From Bacteroidota bacterium (lineage in GTDB: Bacteria; Bacteroidota; Bacteroidia; M30B66), in contig CANHIS010000011.1 of assembly GCA_947460255.1 (NCBI GenBank), forward strand, positions 1-64,000: DNA of 64,000 nucleotides. The letters are read 5' to 3'. The translations under genes were made by a program, and so were the position numbers. Below the pieces are notes generated by a model. That model saw only the letters and a program-made list of their open reading frames with translations, made no database searches and was not told the DNA's origin. Position 1 is the first letter of the stretch; the number at the start of each line of letters is the position of its first letter. Below, in pieces: positions 53,467 through 62,677 of the stretch.

Positions 53467-54984
53467 TTATTTCTCCAACCTGAATTCACCTGCGTCGGTG
53501 TATTGGAAAACCAAGCGTTTATCAGCCGATTTGTCCAAGCCTTTCACCGTCACCAAGAATCTTTTGCCCGGTTCTAACCAAGAATATTCCACGTCTTTTA
53601 CGCGCTCCGCGGATAGCTGATCTTTTTCGCCAAATGTAGCAGTGTGCACCATTTCAAGCCTTTGTCCACCAGAAAAAATCGTTTTGGGCTTAGCGCCCAC
53701 TTGTTGGATGTATACAAATTCATCGGCCATCTTGCCATATTCACCCCAACCTTGCGGATCGGCAGGTTCGAAATCGTACAAAACAAACGCAATTTCGCCA
53801 TTGGGAAGCTCTACTGGACGGTTCACGAAATCAGATTTCTTGTCCGTTAGATAACTGTAACCGCGCGAAATCACCACCTCGTTGTTGTATAGAAAATACA
53901 AATCTTGCTGACGGAAAGGAGACAAATCCTTGTAGTTAATGGCCATGCAAAACACTGGTTTGCCTTTCAAATCTGGATATTTCAATTCAATTACCTGCAA
54001 CGGATAATAGGTGCTTTCGATCAAATTACTTTCAGAAACCACGCCTTCTGCATAAATGATTGCGCCATTTCCGAATCCCATCCCATTCCATTTTCCTCCG
54101 CTGTAAAACAGGTGCAAATTGATTCCCGTTTTTTCGATGATTTCATTGTTTACGCCAGCAATCTTAATGTTCAAAGGGTTTTTCAATGAAGCCTTATTGA
54201 AATAAAATGGTCGGGCGTAAAATCTGTTAGGTGTTGAGGAAAGCATTTTCTCTGTCTTGCCTTCCTCGTCACGATCATAAACGTCTACACAGAACTTAAA
54301 ATTCTTAGTGAGTTGTTCCGCAAAAGCCAAGCAACTGTTGTGCATCGAAATGCGCAATTCATATCCAGCAGCATTTACAGTTGTTTGGCAGCGAATTGCT
54401 GAAGAAAGGTCATCAGGAATGCCACCGAGTTGCCCTTCCAAGGCATTGTATTTATCTCTGTCGAGATGCTTCCCTGCCGGGGAATTGGGAGTAAAGGCAA
54501 AGTGACTCATCCCAAAAAACACGCGATCTTCTCGTAGATTCTTTCGATCGGGCACGGTCGACTTGAGCGTTTTTCCATCATACTGCACTTTTCCATCTAC
54601 CGGATAATCGCCATTTTTAAGGAAATTGGTGAGATTGGCGTTATCGCCAGCTTCGTTGGAATTCCTGAATATTCTAGCACTTTTGCCACTACCAGCAAGA
54701 ATATAATCGCTGTAGTTCACCTCGTTCATGGCAAACCAAATTTCCACACGGTCGGTTTGTAAAGGATCTTTGCCAACGAACAATCGATCATCTGTAACCG
54801 AAACCGTGAAGTAAATGGAATCTTGGTCGGCTTCTACTTTCACACTGGCCGAAAGGTCTTTGGGCGCAGGGATTTCCTTGGCAGGGAAAGGATAAAATGC
54901 TGGCAAATTGAGCACTTCTTCTTTTTGTGCAAAAACGGTGGCAAACCAGAAACAGCCTACAGCAAGGAGATAATTTCGTAACAT
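53467..54984 (-). CDS. Secreted protein with CBM9/DOMON-like domain
   Basis: 505 residues from ATG 54982-54984, giving the signal peptide MLRNYLLAVGCFWFATVFAQ; a longer frame to 55077 overlaps the tag gene. Residues about 35-230 look like a CBM9-type beta-sandwich (DSIYFTVSVTDDRLFVGKD, then DRVEIWFAMNE), which in other proteins binds sugars or haem. The remainder is beta-rich without a recognisable catalytic motif and has no T9SS tail. Function is unknown. A short relative of the dispersed palindrome lies within it at 54470-54484. Confidence 0.75.
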   Translation of the reverse strand: MLRNYLLAVGCFWFATVFAQKEEVLNLPAFYPFPAKEIPAPKDLSASVKVEADQDSIYFTVSVTDDRLFVGKDPLQTDRVEIWFAMNEVNYSDYILAGSGKSARIFRNSNEAGDNANLTNFLKNGDYPVDGKVQYDGKTLKSTVPDRKNLREDRVFFGMSHFAFTPNSPAGKHLDRDKYNALEGQLGGIPDDLSSAIRCQTTVNAAGYELRISMHNSCLAFAEQLTKNFKFCVDVYDRDEEGKTEKMLSSTPNRFYARPFYFNKASLKNPLNIKIAGVNNEIIEKTGINLHLFYSGGKWNGMGFGNGAIIYAEGVVSESNLIESTYYPLQVIELKYPDLKGKPVFCMAINYKDLSPFRQQDLYFLYNNEVVISRGYSYLTDKKSDFVNRPVELPNGEIAFVLYDFEPADPQGWGEYGKMADEFVYIQQVGAKPKTIFSGGQRLEMVHTATFGEKDQLSAERVKDVEYSWLEPGKRFLVTVKGLDKSADKRLVFQYTDAGEFRLEK

Positions 54985-55040
54985 AGCGTACGGCAAAGAT
55001 AGGTAGAAACACTTGCTTGCCGTCGAAGGCTTTAGAACCA

Positions 55041-55604
55041 ATGGAAACAGAAAAAGAAAGGTGTGCTTGGTGCACAAAAACGGAGAACTTGCGCCATTAC
55101 CATGACACAGAATGGGGCTTTCCGGTGCACGACGATCGAAAGCATTTTGAATTCATTGTGCTCGATAGTTTCCAAGCAGGCTTAAGCTGGCAAACCATCC
55201 TTAACCGCCGGGATGGCTTTAGAAAAGCATTCGCAGATTTCGATCCAGTGGCTGTTGCAAAATTCAGCAAGGAGCAAATGGAACAACTCATGCACAATGA
55301 AGGGATTATCCGAAACCGCTTGAAAATTGCTGGCACCGTGAAAAATGCCATTGCCTTTCTAAAGATCCAAGCTGAATTCGGCAGTTTCGATGCGTACATC
55401 TGGCAGTTTACTGGTCATGCTGTTCTCGACAAAAAGCCTCAATCGATGAGCGACATTCCCGCTTCATCCACAGAAAGCGATGCTATGAGTAAGGCCTTGA
55501 AAAATCGCGGTTTTACGTTTGTTGGCACGACCATTTGCTATGCTTACATGCAAGCAGCAGGTATGGTTAACGACCACGTGAAAGATTGTTGGAGAAGGGG
55601 ATAA
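55041..55604 (+). CDS. tag: DNA-3-methyladenine glycosylase I
   Basis: 187 residues. CAWCTKTENLRHYHDTEWGFP holds the N-terminal Cys and His of the structural zinc site, followed by FEFIVLDSFQAGLSWQTIL. The C-terminal GFTFVGTTICYAYMQAAGMVNDH completes the family pattern. It removes 3-methyladenine from alkylated DNA. ATG 55041 fits the usual N-terminus; the frame from 55017 adds eight residues. It is divergent from the CBM9-like gene with 56 bases between starts. Confidence 0.94.
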   Translation: METEKERCAWCTKTENLRHYHDTEWGFPVHDDRKHFEFIVLDSFQAGLSWQTILNRRDGFRKAFADFDPVAVAKFSKEQMEQLMHNEGIIRNRLKIAGTVKNAIAFLKIQAEFGSFDAYIWQFTGHAVLDKKPQSMSDIPASSTESDAMSKALKNRGFTFVGTTICYAYMQAAGMVNDHVKDCWRRG

Positions 55605-55609
55605 GACCT

Positions 55610-56341
55610 TTATTTGCCTCGATTTTGTGCTACCGATTCAGCGCTGATTCTTCTGGATTGCACTTTGGTAAGCTGATAAATGGTGGCATACAAAACCCAC
55701 ATCAACAAAGTGTAACAGATTGTCATTCCCCACACATTGGGATAGTCGGAGGGATGAATGATAAAGTTGGCGATATCGCTAAAGAGACGAAATGGATGTT
55801 GTAGAATGTCCCAACTATTCCATCGCTCGAAACGGCCTAAATAAATTCCAAAGCTTCCCAAGGCCAGTGTGAAGCCTGTAAACAACCAACCACGGAGCCA
55901 TCCCAAACGCGATTTTACCAATTCATGCATGTCGAACAACGATGCACAACCGAGCATGAGTCCGTTCCAAGCAAACGATAAAATCAAGATTAAATCATAC
56001 CATTGAGGAATGCCCACTCTTGGATACAAATGAAATAGGTCGGTTAAAATGTATGGGGCATTCGGGAAAAACAGCAACCAAGTTCCAGCCAAGGCTAGTG
56101 ATCGGATTCTGTTTTTGTTGTGCAGGCGGTACAAAACCAAGAGTGTAGATAACCCTAAAGGGATGATGGCGAGAAACAGGTTCCACACCAAAAACAAATA
56201 GGTGATTTCGCCTGTATGCCAAATTCTACCTGCTAGCAAAACCAAGCTCAACAGAATGGAAGCTGAAAAACTTAGTGCAACGCCGAGACGGTTGTTCGAT
56301 TTGAAATAAACATGTAAACGTTTCAGGAAAAAACCAGCCAT
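55610..56341 (-). CDS. DUF1361 family membrane protein
   Basis: 243 residues with about seven predicted membrane helices. The NAPYILTDLFHLYPR motif after helix 3 and GIYLGRFERWNSWD are characteristic of DUF1361. Function is unknown. Its start overlaps the diacylglycerol kinase gene by 19 bases. Its end is 5 bases from the convergent tag gene. Confidence 0.87.
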   Translation of the reverse strand: MAGFFLKRLHVYFKSNNRLGVALSFSASILLSLVLLAGRIWHTGEITYLFLVWNLFLAIIPLGLSTLLVLYRLHNKNRIRSLALAGTWLLFFPNAPYILTDLFHLYPRVGIPQWYDLILILSFAWNGLMLGCASLFDMHELVKSRLGWLRGWLFTGFTLALGSFGIYLGRFERWNSWDILQHPFRLFSDIANFIIHPSDYPNVWGMTICYTLLMWVLYATIYQLTKVQSRRISAESVAQNRGK

Positions 56342-56682
56342 AGTTTGGGCACGAAAATGATCATGCCCAGCACTAACGCAACCATCGATACAATTAGTAC
56401 TGCACCAGCAGCTAAATCTTTTGCTTGTCCGATGAATGGGTCATGTTCTTTCGTGATTCTGTCGGCCAATCGCTCGATCGCAGCATTCATAAGTTCGGCG
56501 CTAATTACAATTCCGATGTTGAGCAAAACCACGCACCATTCCCAAAGGTTAATTTGAAGAAAGATGCCTAACAAGATAGCCACAGCCGCCATCAATGCAT
56601 GAATGCGAAGATGCACTTCACGTTTCCACCCGTGCTTTATTCCCCGGAGGGCGAATGAAAATGCAAGAATGCGTTTGTGCAT
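56323..56682 (-). CDS. dgkA: Diacylglycerol kinase / undecaprenol kinase family
   Basis: 119 residues with three membrane helices. EVHLRIHALMA, ISAELMNAAIERLADRIT (catalytic Glu and Asn) and the C-terminal AKDLAAGAVLIVSM are diagnostic for DgkA. In Bacteroidota the substrate may be diacylglycerol or undecaprenol. It recycles lipid carriers for envelope synthesis. The codons near 56640-56655 include a copy of the dispersed palindrome. Confidence 0.92.
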   Translation of the reverse strand: MHKRILAFSFALRGIKHGWKREVHLRIHALMAAVAILLGIFLQINLWEWCVVLLNIGIVISAELMNAAIERLADRITKEHDPFIGQAKDLAAGAVLIVSMVALVLGMIIFVPKLWLVFS

Positions 56683-57026
56683 GATGAAAAGATTTGACTT
56701 TGATGTTTTTGTGAAGATTTAAAAGAATGCTCGTTGATGATATTCCATCTAATTGATGGTTAAGGTATGAATTTGAAAATTGGAATAAATCTCAAGGGCT
56801 GTGAATGAACGAAACCATTCATGTTTTGGTTTGTGTAATTGTTTTAAATATCGCTTAAGAATTCTTGATATATAGTTTTTCTGCTAGATAGCCCTTCTGA
56901 ATATGTTCAAATTTATTTGGGGGAATGCGTATAAAAAGAATTTTAAGATTGTGAGAGTTGGGGCATTGTGATTAAATCCATCCGCAGTTTACCTCTCACT
57001 AGCCACTCTGGTTAACCTCTCCCTAA

Positions 57027-57133
57027 CCCTCTCCACAGGAGAGGGAACTGCATCTGGGTAGAATTTAGCATGCAGGAATGTTTAAAGTTTAAACAATCAT
57101 CATTTGCCCTCTCCACATGAGAGGGAATTGCAT
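57027..57133. repeat. Two copies of an intergenic stem-loop repeat
   Basis: The 484-base gap 56683-57166 has no gene. It holds two copies of a 27-base unit (57027-57053 and 57107-57133, 25 of 27 matching). Each has a CCCTCTCC / GAGAGGG stem with a short loop and then AAYTGCAT. The rest of the gap is AT-rich with nothing recognisable. Confidence 0.7.
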
Positions 57134-57166
57134 TAGGAAACGCTATATTCTAAAGTTAAAAATGCA

Positions 57167-58768
57167 TCAATCCTTCCAATACTGCCTTTTGTTGCGGTCA
57201 GTGTAACCAATAACGTTTCCATTTGAATCGGTGAGTCGCATCAACAAAAAATGTGGAAGGCTTGAAGTCGGCGGCTCTGGCATGGTGAATAAGCCATATG
57301 GCAAATAAGGGGTGAAAGGCTCAACCGAATATGCTGGCACTAAGTTGTTTTTATAAGTATTGAAGTACATCCAACCGTAAAGATCGCCGGTCTTGAAAAT
57401 AGAAGTTCGGTATTGATAATTTAGCTTTACAGGCTCAAGAACTGCATCGTATTGAATTGGCAGCACTACCGAATTGTTGGCGAAGATGATGCCTGCCTTG
57501 CCCGCTTTGCGTACTTCGAGCCAAAGTGAAGAATGACTATTAACATTGCCTGCACCTTGCAATAATTTACGGTTGTAGGTTAAGCGTTCGTATTCCATTG
57601 GTACTGTGAACTTACCCGAATCGCTTACGATTCCATATCGCATTTCGCCTTCTTGGTTTCTATTGCCGACGAGAAAAAAGCCTGTGTTTTGTCGGTCGTT
57701 TATAAATTTCTCCAAGCTATCGAACATCATAGGAGGCAACTGATTGAAGCAAAGAATACCCGTTTTGTTGTTGTGCTTAAACTGAACATAGTTTCTGAAT
57801 TGCCTTAAGGTATCTCCGGCGTATTGATAGTTGGTGGCTAGATAATGATTCACTTTCACTTGGGTAGAACCCGCGGGAAGTTGGATAGCCGTTATCTTAT
57901 TTTGACCTTTCCCACCAGTTCGCTTGTTCATGAGTGTTTCATGAAACTGTAAGGTGTCGTTTTTATAAGTGTAGGAGCAGTAAACAATTTCTTTCGCTGG
58001 TCTTTCATTGGGATATGCCTCCATATCCATCGGAGGAACTGCAACATCATCATATTCTCCTACTTGCCGCAACATGACTCCTTCAGAATCATATCCATAA
58101 GAATTAGATTGCTTGGGTCTTTTGGGATTTGATGGAATAATGGAACCTATAGAGGCATCAACATCGAAGGTGAGCTTTTCTTCGTAAGGCTTGCCGGAAA
58201 ATTCTACGAGAAAGGATGCTTGAAGATTGCTATTGTCGACCACTTTAACCGATTCGATCTGCTTTGCTAGAACGATAGGTTTACCTGGCTTCTTGGGTGA
58301 AAATGCAACAAGTGATCGTGTTTTGTCGGGGTTCGAAATGATGAAGTACAGAAAAAAACCAGCCTCCAAATAATGCGCACCTAGATCTTTCACTATTTCC
58401 ACTTTGGTATTAAACAGTGGCTTCCCATTGGTTTGGAAGTATTCACGCTGGTCGTTTTTCTTGATACCGATGCATTGAAAGTCATCGAAGTAGAAACGAT
58501 CAAATGCAGGCGCGATCATTTCCGACGTGTTAAACAAACCACGCAATCCGCCTTTTTCTACTACATAACAATCTTGCGGGAGGTTGTGAATGTTCATGGC
58601 AGAAGCTTCAGTAGGAAAATAAATCCGATCGTACTTTGGTGCTTGGATGATCTTGCCTAAAGTATCGGCGAAACCCCACAATGAACCGATTCGATAAGGA
58701 ACAACGCCTTTTTGCGCGTGTAGAAAAGTGCCGAAACACACAAGCAGTAAAGTACACAGGTTTCTCAT
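57167..58768 (-). CDS. Secreted WG-repeat protein (paralogue 1)
   Basis: 533 residues with a signal peptide (cleavage near residue 18, FLHAQ). WG/KWG-type repeats open the protein (YRIGSLWGFADTLGKIIQAPKYDRI) and recur near the C-terminus (RYGIVSDSGKFTVPMEYERL, KAGIIFANNSVVLPIQYDAV). A central region of about 200 residues is unlike known repeats. It is a clear paralogue of the next gene upstream (same start pattern, FADTLGK versus FTDTTGK, a shared QLPAG/ALPQGAS segment and the same tail region ending in YW/FWKD-NDs). WG repeats form beta-propeller-like structures of poorly known function. It is probably cotranscribed with its paralogue and the TPR-LuxR regulator. Confidence 0.82.
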   Translation of the reverse strand: MRNLCTLLLVCFGTFLHAQKGVVPYRIGSLWGFADTLGKIIQAPKYDRIYFPTEASAMNIHNLPQDCYVVEKGGLRGLFNTSEMIAPAFDRFYFDDFQCIGIKKNDQREYFQTNGKPLFNTKVEIVKDLGAHYLEAGFFLYFIISNPDKTRSLVAFSPKKPGKPIVLAKQIESVKVVDNSNLQASFLVEFSGKPYEEKLTFDVDASIGSIIPSNPKRPKQSNSYGYDSEGVMLRQVGEYDDVAVPPMDMEAYPNERPAKEIVYCSYTYKNDTLQFHETLMNKRTGGKGQNKITAIQLPAGSTQVKVNHYLATNYQYAGDTLRQFRNYVQFKHNNKTGILCFNQLPPMMFDSLEKFINDRQNTGFFLVGNRNQEGEMRYGIVSDSGKFTVPMEYERLTYNRKLLQGAGNVNSHSSLWLEVRKAGKAGIIFANNSVVLPIQYDAVLEPVKLNYQYRTSIFKTGDLYGWMYFNTYKNNLVPAYSVEPFTPYLPYGLFTMPEPPTSSLPHFLLMRLTDSNGNVIGYTDRNKRQYWKD

Positions 58769-58839
58769 GCCCGAAAGGTAAGCCGAAAAATGATTTCCAT
58801 AATTGTAAGAAGGTTTGGAAACGAAATGCCGCTTTTTAC

Positions 58840-58941
58840 AATGCTGCCGCGAAAGGGATAGGAGCCGATAGGCGGATAGCCCGGTGCCGCTTTCGGGATG
58901 ACGATAGAAAACGATTAATTGAGCGGCATTCGCCCAATTAA
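58840..58941. repeat. GC-rich palindromic intergenic element between the WG genes
   Basis: The 189-base gap 58769-58957 contains a GC-rich segment (58846-58897) bounded by near-complementary ends (GCGAAAG and CTTTCGG), and a hairpin at 58915-58941 (TTAATTG-A-GCG / CGC-C-CAATTAA) that could terminate the minus-strand gene. The GCGGATAGCCCG core resembles repeat-like intergenic sequences I recall from other Bacteroidota; not verified. Confidence 0.5.
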
Positions 58942-58957
58942 TTTAAAAAAAACACGA

Positions 58958-60610
58958 CTAATCGTTCCAGAATTCCAAGCCTTTGGGATGGTAAAAACCG
59001 ATCAATCGACCGTCGTTGCTGGAAATTTGCAATAGCGGAAAAACCTTTCGGTACTCGGAAGCATTTTCGTCAACATCGAGAAAACGTATTGCTTTGATGC
59101 GATGCTCGGTGAATGGCTCGATCAAGGCAGTCGACACGGGAGGCTTTGCGTTGCGGGGTTTGTATTGGTAAAATGCGCCAGACAAATCGTTGTTTCGGAG
59201 CTCGAAAAGCTGGACATCGTCTTTGCTTTTGGCTGTTGGTAGAATTTCGCTGTAACGACACGCCAAAATTTGACGGTTTTTAAGCGTGAGCAAGCCTTTG
59301 AGATTGTTCTGACCAACAACAAAAATGTAATTTCGGTAATCGATATTTTGGTACTTATTTTCGGGCAAGCCGGATAGTAGATCGTAAACTGGAGGAATGA
59401 TTACTTCGTTAGAATCGTTCACCATGCCGAATTTTAGCGAATTGTTTGACTGTCGAACGCCGATCAAGAAATGGTGGTTGATATTGTTGTCGGGATACAC
59501 CACCGAAACAGAGTCGTAACAGATGGGCGGCTGTCGGTCGAAAGCAAGCACGCAGGTTTTTTGGTCAATTTTATAGTGTACGAAATTCCTGTAAAACAGC
59601 ACTGAATCGCCAATAATTTGCTTGTTCGAAGTTCCTGAGTAGGGCACAACTTGCACGTTAGATGCGCCTTGCGGAAGCGCGATTGAGGTTCGAAAATTCG
59701 AATCAGCAGTTCTGGTTCTAGAGCGCATAGGCAGCAACTCTAAATGCAGAATGGAGGTTGCTGTATCGAAAACAAACTGAGCCATTTTGTTGGGATTCTG
59801 CTGTTCGGGTTGTCTATCGGGATAGTCATCAGGATCTCCAGCATTGCCTGTGCCAGAGCCGGAACCAGAACCAGAACCGCTCAATCCAAAAGGGTCGGAA
59901 GTGGGTATTGGAACCGGCGAAACCTCGAAACGATCAGTTTTAGATTCGTATGCAAATGTGATTATTTCGAAATCAGATTGACGATCTTTTTGCACTTTGA
60001 AAGCTACACGATCAACTTCAAATTGGTTTGTTTTAAGGATTGAAGCGCAATCTTCAATGATGAAATGTGATTTCTGTAATTCGTTCGGATAATACGCATA
60101 CAAAGAAAGCAATCTTCCAGGCTGAACGATTTTCAATAGATGGATTGGCGAGCGAGCGAGCTTTCCTTTCTTTCGAAAATAAGAGAATTCTAATCGTTCG
60201 ATGCGCTGAGCATCATTTAAAATTCGAACGCCCTTTTTGGAATAGAAATGCGTTTGGAAATTCGAAAAGGGTTGGGCTACATAGATTTCTGATGAAAGGC
60301 CTTGGATAAATCTGTATTGATTTGGGATGAACAAATCGGGACCTACCAAACCAAACATTGAATCAACTTTAGTGAGATAATGCTGCTTTGGAATTTTAGC
60401 CTCATAATACAGAGGATGCGATCTGTCGAAAAGGATGGCATCGAACTGAGGTTTAACAAGCAACTTTCCTGTAGTGTCGGTAAAGCCCCATTGAGACTTG
60501 ATCCGATAAGGAACCAGGATTTGACTTTGTGCAGAAAGTTTGGTTGCGAGAAAAAGGAAGACAGCAACGCATCTTGCGAGATTCGAAAATCTGAATTTGA
60601 TACTTATCAT
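58958..60610 (-). CDS. Secreted WG-repeat protein (paralogue 2)
   Basis: 550 residues from ATG 60608-60610, overlapping the stop of the TPR-LuxR gene by 4 bases (ATGA), so translation is coupled. A signal peptide ends near residue 28 (TKLSAQ). The first WG repeat is YRIKSQWGFTDTTGKLLVKP; later repeats are KFGMVNDSNEVIIPPVYDLL and LKGLLTLKNRQILACRYSEI. A low-complexity Gly/Ser linker (about 244-254, from a hexamer-like repeat at 59850-59882) is unique to this copy. It ends ...GLEFWND, against ...KRQYWKD in its paralogue. Function is unknown; probably periplasmic or surface-exposed. Confidence 0.82.
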   Translation of the reverse strand: MISIKFRFSNLARCVAVFLFLATKLSAQSQILVPYRIKSQWGFTDTTGKLLVKPQFDAILFDRSHPLYYEAKIPKQHYLTKVDSMFGLVGPDLFIPNQYRFIQGLSSEIYVAQPFSNFQTHFYSKKGVRILNDAQRIERLEFSYFRKKGKLARSPIHLLKIVQPGRLLSLYAYYPNELQKSHFIIEDCASILKTNQFEVDRVAFKVQKDRQSDFEIITFAYESKTDRFEVSPVPIPTSDPFGLSGSGSGSGSGTGNAGDPDDYPDRQPEQQNPNKMAQFVFDTATSILHLELLPMRSRTRTADSNFRTSIALPQGASNVQVVPYSGTSNKQIIGDSVLFYRNFVHYKIDQKTCVLAFDRQPPICYDSVSVVYPDNNINHHFLIGVRQSNNSLKFGMVNDSNEVIIPPVYDLLSGLPENKYQNIDYRNYIFVVGQNNLKGLLTLKNRQILACRYSEILPTAKSKDDVQLFELRNNDLSGAFYQYKPRNAKPPVSTALIEPFTEHRIKAIRFLDVDENASEYRKVFPLLQISSNDGRLIGFYHPKGLEFWND

Positions 60611-62619
60611 ACCAATTGAAGCCATTCGCCAAGATCAGTTTCGTTGGGCAGTTCGAGCTTTTTGCGCAGGCGATATCGGTTCATATCGACACTCTTAGGA
60701 CTAATATTTAGCACACCTGCAATTTCTTTGGAGGACAAACCTAGGCGAATCATCGCACAAAGTTTACGTTCGTTTTCGGTTAAAGGCGGAAACTTTTGTT
60801 GCAGGCGTTGGTAAAAATCGGCGTTGATCAGTTCTACATTGAGATCGAAATTTTCGCGTTGCTTGGAGATGTTGAGTTTCTGTTCAAGATCTCGTTCAAA
60901 GGTTCGTAACTCGTCTGTGTTTGCCGATTTGATCTCAGATCGGATACTTTCCAAAAACTCCGACTGCTGACTAATATACAACGCCAACTGTGTGATTTCC
61001 TTTCGCTTAAATTCGAGTTCGTTGCGCATTTGAATGGCTTCGAGATTGGCCAATAACAAAGCCGACTCAGCAGATTCTTTGCGAGATTCTGCCAATGCTC
61101 GGTCCTGTTCAGCTAAAACTCTTTTCTGATCAGAAATAGATCGCTCTTGGTCGGCGATCGACAAGTCTTGTTCTGCAATTGCTTTCTGCTTCTGTGCAAT
61201 TTCGAGCTTTTGTTTTTCAATGATTTGCTTTCGATTGGTGTTGTTTCGGTACCAAAATGCTGAAACAGCAAAAACGAGGAGAATAGCAATTCCTGCAATT
61301 GAGTAGATCAAGCGGTTACGTTGCAAAATTTTGATTTCGCTGTCTTTAACCAAGATTTCCTTTTCTTTTTTCTCGGTTTCATAAATGGCTTGCATCTCTG
61401 CAATCGAACGAATGCGCTCGCTGTTGTATAGCGAATCTTTGAGATTGGTGTACAATTTCATGTCGTCGAGCGCCCGGGAAAATCTCCCTTCTTCTTCGAA
61501 ATAAGTTGAGCGCGCAAGGTAGAATTCGGCCAAAAGGTAATCTGTACCCAACTGATTCACGACTACTTCAGAAGAATCGAACAAAGTTTCTGCCCGCTTG
61601 CTTTCTCCAATTGCAGCGCAGGCTTTTGCCATGTTAAACAGCGTGAGCGCAATTCCATAAGTTTCGTTGCTGGCGGTGCGGATTTCGAGTGCTTGTTCGA
61701 ACTTCGCAAGGGCTCTTTCATTTTCCCCTTGAACAAGTAAGGCTTCTGCAGAATTGTGAAGCGCTTGTGCCATGCCGAGTTCATCGCCAGTCTCGATAAA
61801 AATCGCCATCGATCGGTCGTAATAAACTTGGGCGGTGTCGAGGTTGCCAAAATTGAAATAAGCAACTCCTAGACCCATTAAGGAGCGACTTTCTCCGCGT
61901 TTATCGCCCAATTGATTGTATGATTTTCGGGCTCGGTGGAGATAAACAATGGCACTTGGATATTCCTTTTGACTTGTAAATGCCATTCCGAGATTCGACT
62001 GGCATTCGGCTTTCAAAATAGGATCGTTCACCTCTTCGGCGATTCGTAGGGCTTTTAAGTAATTCTTTACACTCTTTGCATATTGCGTTTGATAATGAGC
62101 AACCACACCTAAATTGCTAATGCACTTGGCCTCGCCAAAGCGATCTCCAGCTGATATGTAAAGCGCCAATGCTTCCGAAAAACGACGATCGGCTTCGATG
62201 TATTTTCCTTGGTGCATCAGGCAAAGTCCGAGCGTATTGAATGCTCCAGCCTTTTCTCCATAACTACCAATTTCGTTGAGTAAAAAGATCGCTTCACGTG
62301 CAAGTGTCTCGGCGGTATCGAGGCGACTTTTCATGTAGAAAGCAGTGGCTAATGCCTTACGCGACAATGCAATGCCGCGATCGAATTCTTGCTTTTTCGA
62401 TAAACTGTCTGCACTAGATGCAAAACGTAAGCATCGATCTGCATCAACCCGGCGATATTCAAACGACAAGTCGAGAAGTAACTTGATCTTGGTCGTATCT
62501 GAAGCCGTTTTTAAACGATACTCTAGGTTTCGAATACTTTCGGAAAGCTGTGAATACCCGAGAAAGGGAAGACAAAGAATAGATAGAAAAATGATTGTTC
62601 GTTGTCTGAAAAATAGCAT
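60607..62619 (-). CDS. Membrane TPR protein with C-terminal LuxR-type HTH
   Basis: 670 residues. A signal/anchor N-terminus is followed by about eight TPR repeats (about 40-400, such as GAFNTLGLCLMHQGKYIEAD). A transmembrane helix at about 434-455 leads to a long Gln/Glu-rich coiled coil (about 460-560), then a LuxR HTH (about 613-660, LTENERKLCAMIRLGLSSKE, ISPKSVDMNRYRLRKKL). TPRs should lie in the periplasm and the HTH in the cytoplasm, making a one-protein membrane sensor-regulator. This design is common in Bacteroidota. It overlaps the first WG gene and likely controls the cluster. Confidence 0.9.
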   Translation of the reverse strand: MLFFRQRTIIFLSILCLPFLGYSQLSESIRNLEYRLKTASDTTKIKLLLDLSFEYRRVDADRCLRFASSADSLSKKQEFDRGIALSRKALATAFYMKSRLDTAETLAREAIFLLNEIGSYGEKAGAFNTLGLCLMHQGKYIEADRRFSEALALYISAGDRFGEAKCISNLGVVAHYQTQYAKSVKNYLKALRIAEEVNDPILKAECQSNLGMAFTSQKEYPSAIVYLHRARKSYNQLGDKRGESRSLMGLGVAYFNFGNLDTAQVYYDRSMAIFIETGDELGMAQALHNSAEALLVQGENERALAKFEQALEIRTASNETYGIALTLFNMAKACAAIGESKRAETLFDSSEVVVNQLGTDYLLAEFYLARSTYFEEEGRFSRALDDMKLYTNLKDSLYNSERIRSIAEMQAIYETEKKEKEILVKDSEIKILQRNRLIYSIAGIAILLVFAVSAFWYRNNTNRKQIIEKQKLEIAQKQKAIAEQDLSIADQERSISDQKRVLAEQDRALAESRKESAESALLLANLEAIQMRNELEFKRKEITQLALYISQQSEFLESIRSEIKSANTDELRTFERDLEQKLNISKQRENFDLNVELINADFYQRLQQKFPPLTENERKLCAMIRLGLSSKEIAGVLNISPKSVDMNRYRLRKKLELPNETDLGEWLQLV

Positions 62620-62677
62620 GCCGCAGTGTAATCTAATGGATTGCTTAAAATAATGAATTGTAGAGGTAAATTACAGA

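Noticed and set aside
56683-57166. A small RNA or tRNA in the 484-base gap
   Set aside because: No cloverleaf, no promoter-terminator pair; only the two stem-loop repeats are recognisable.
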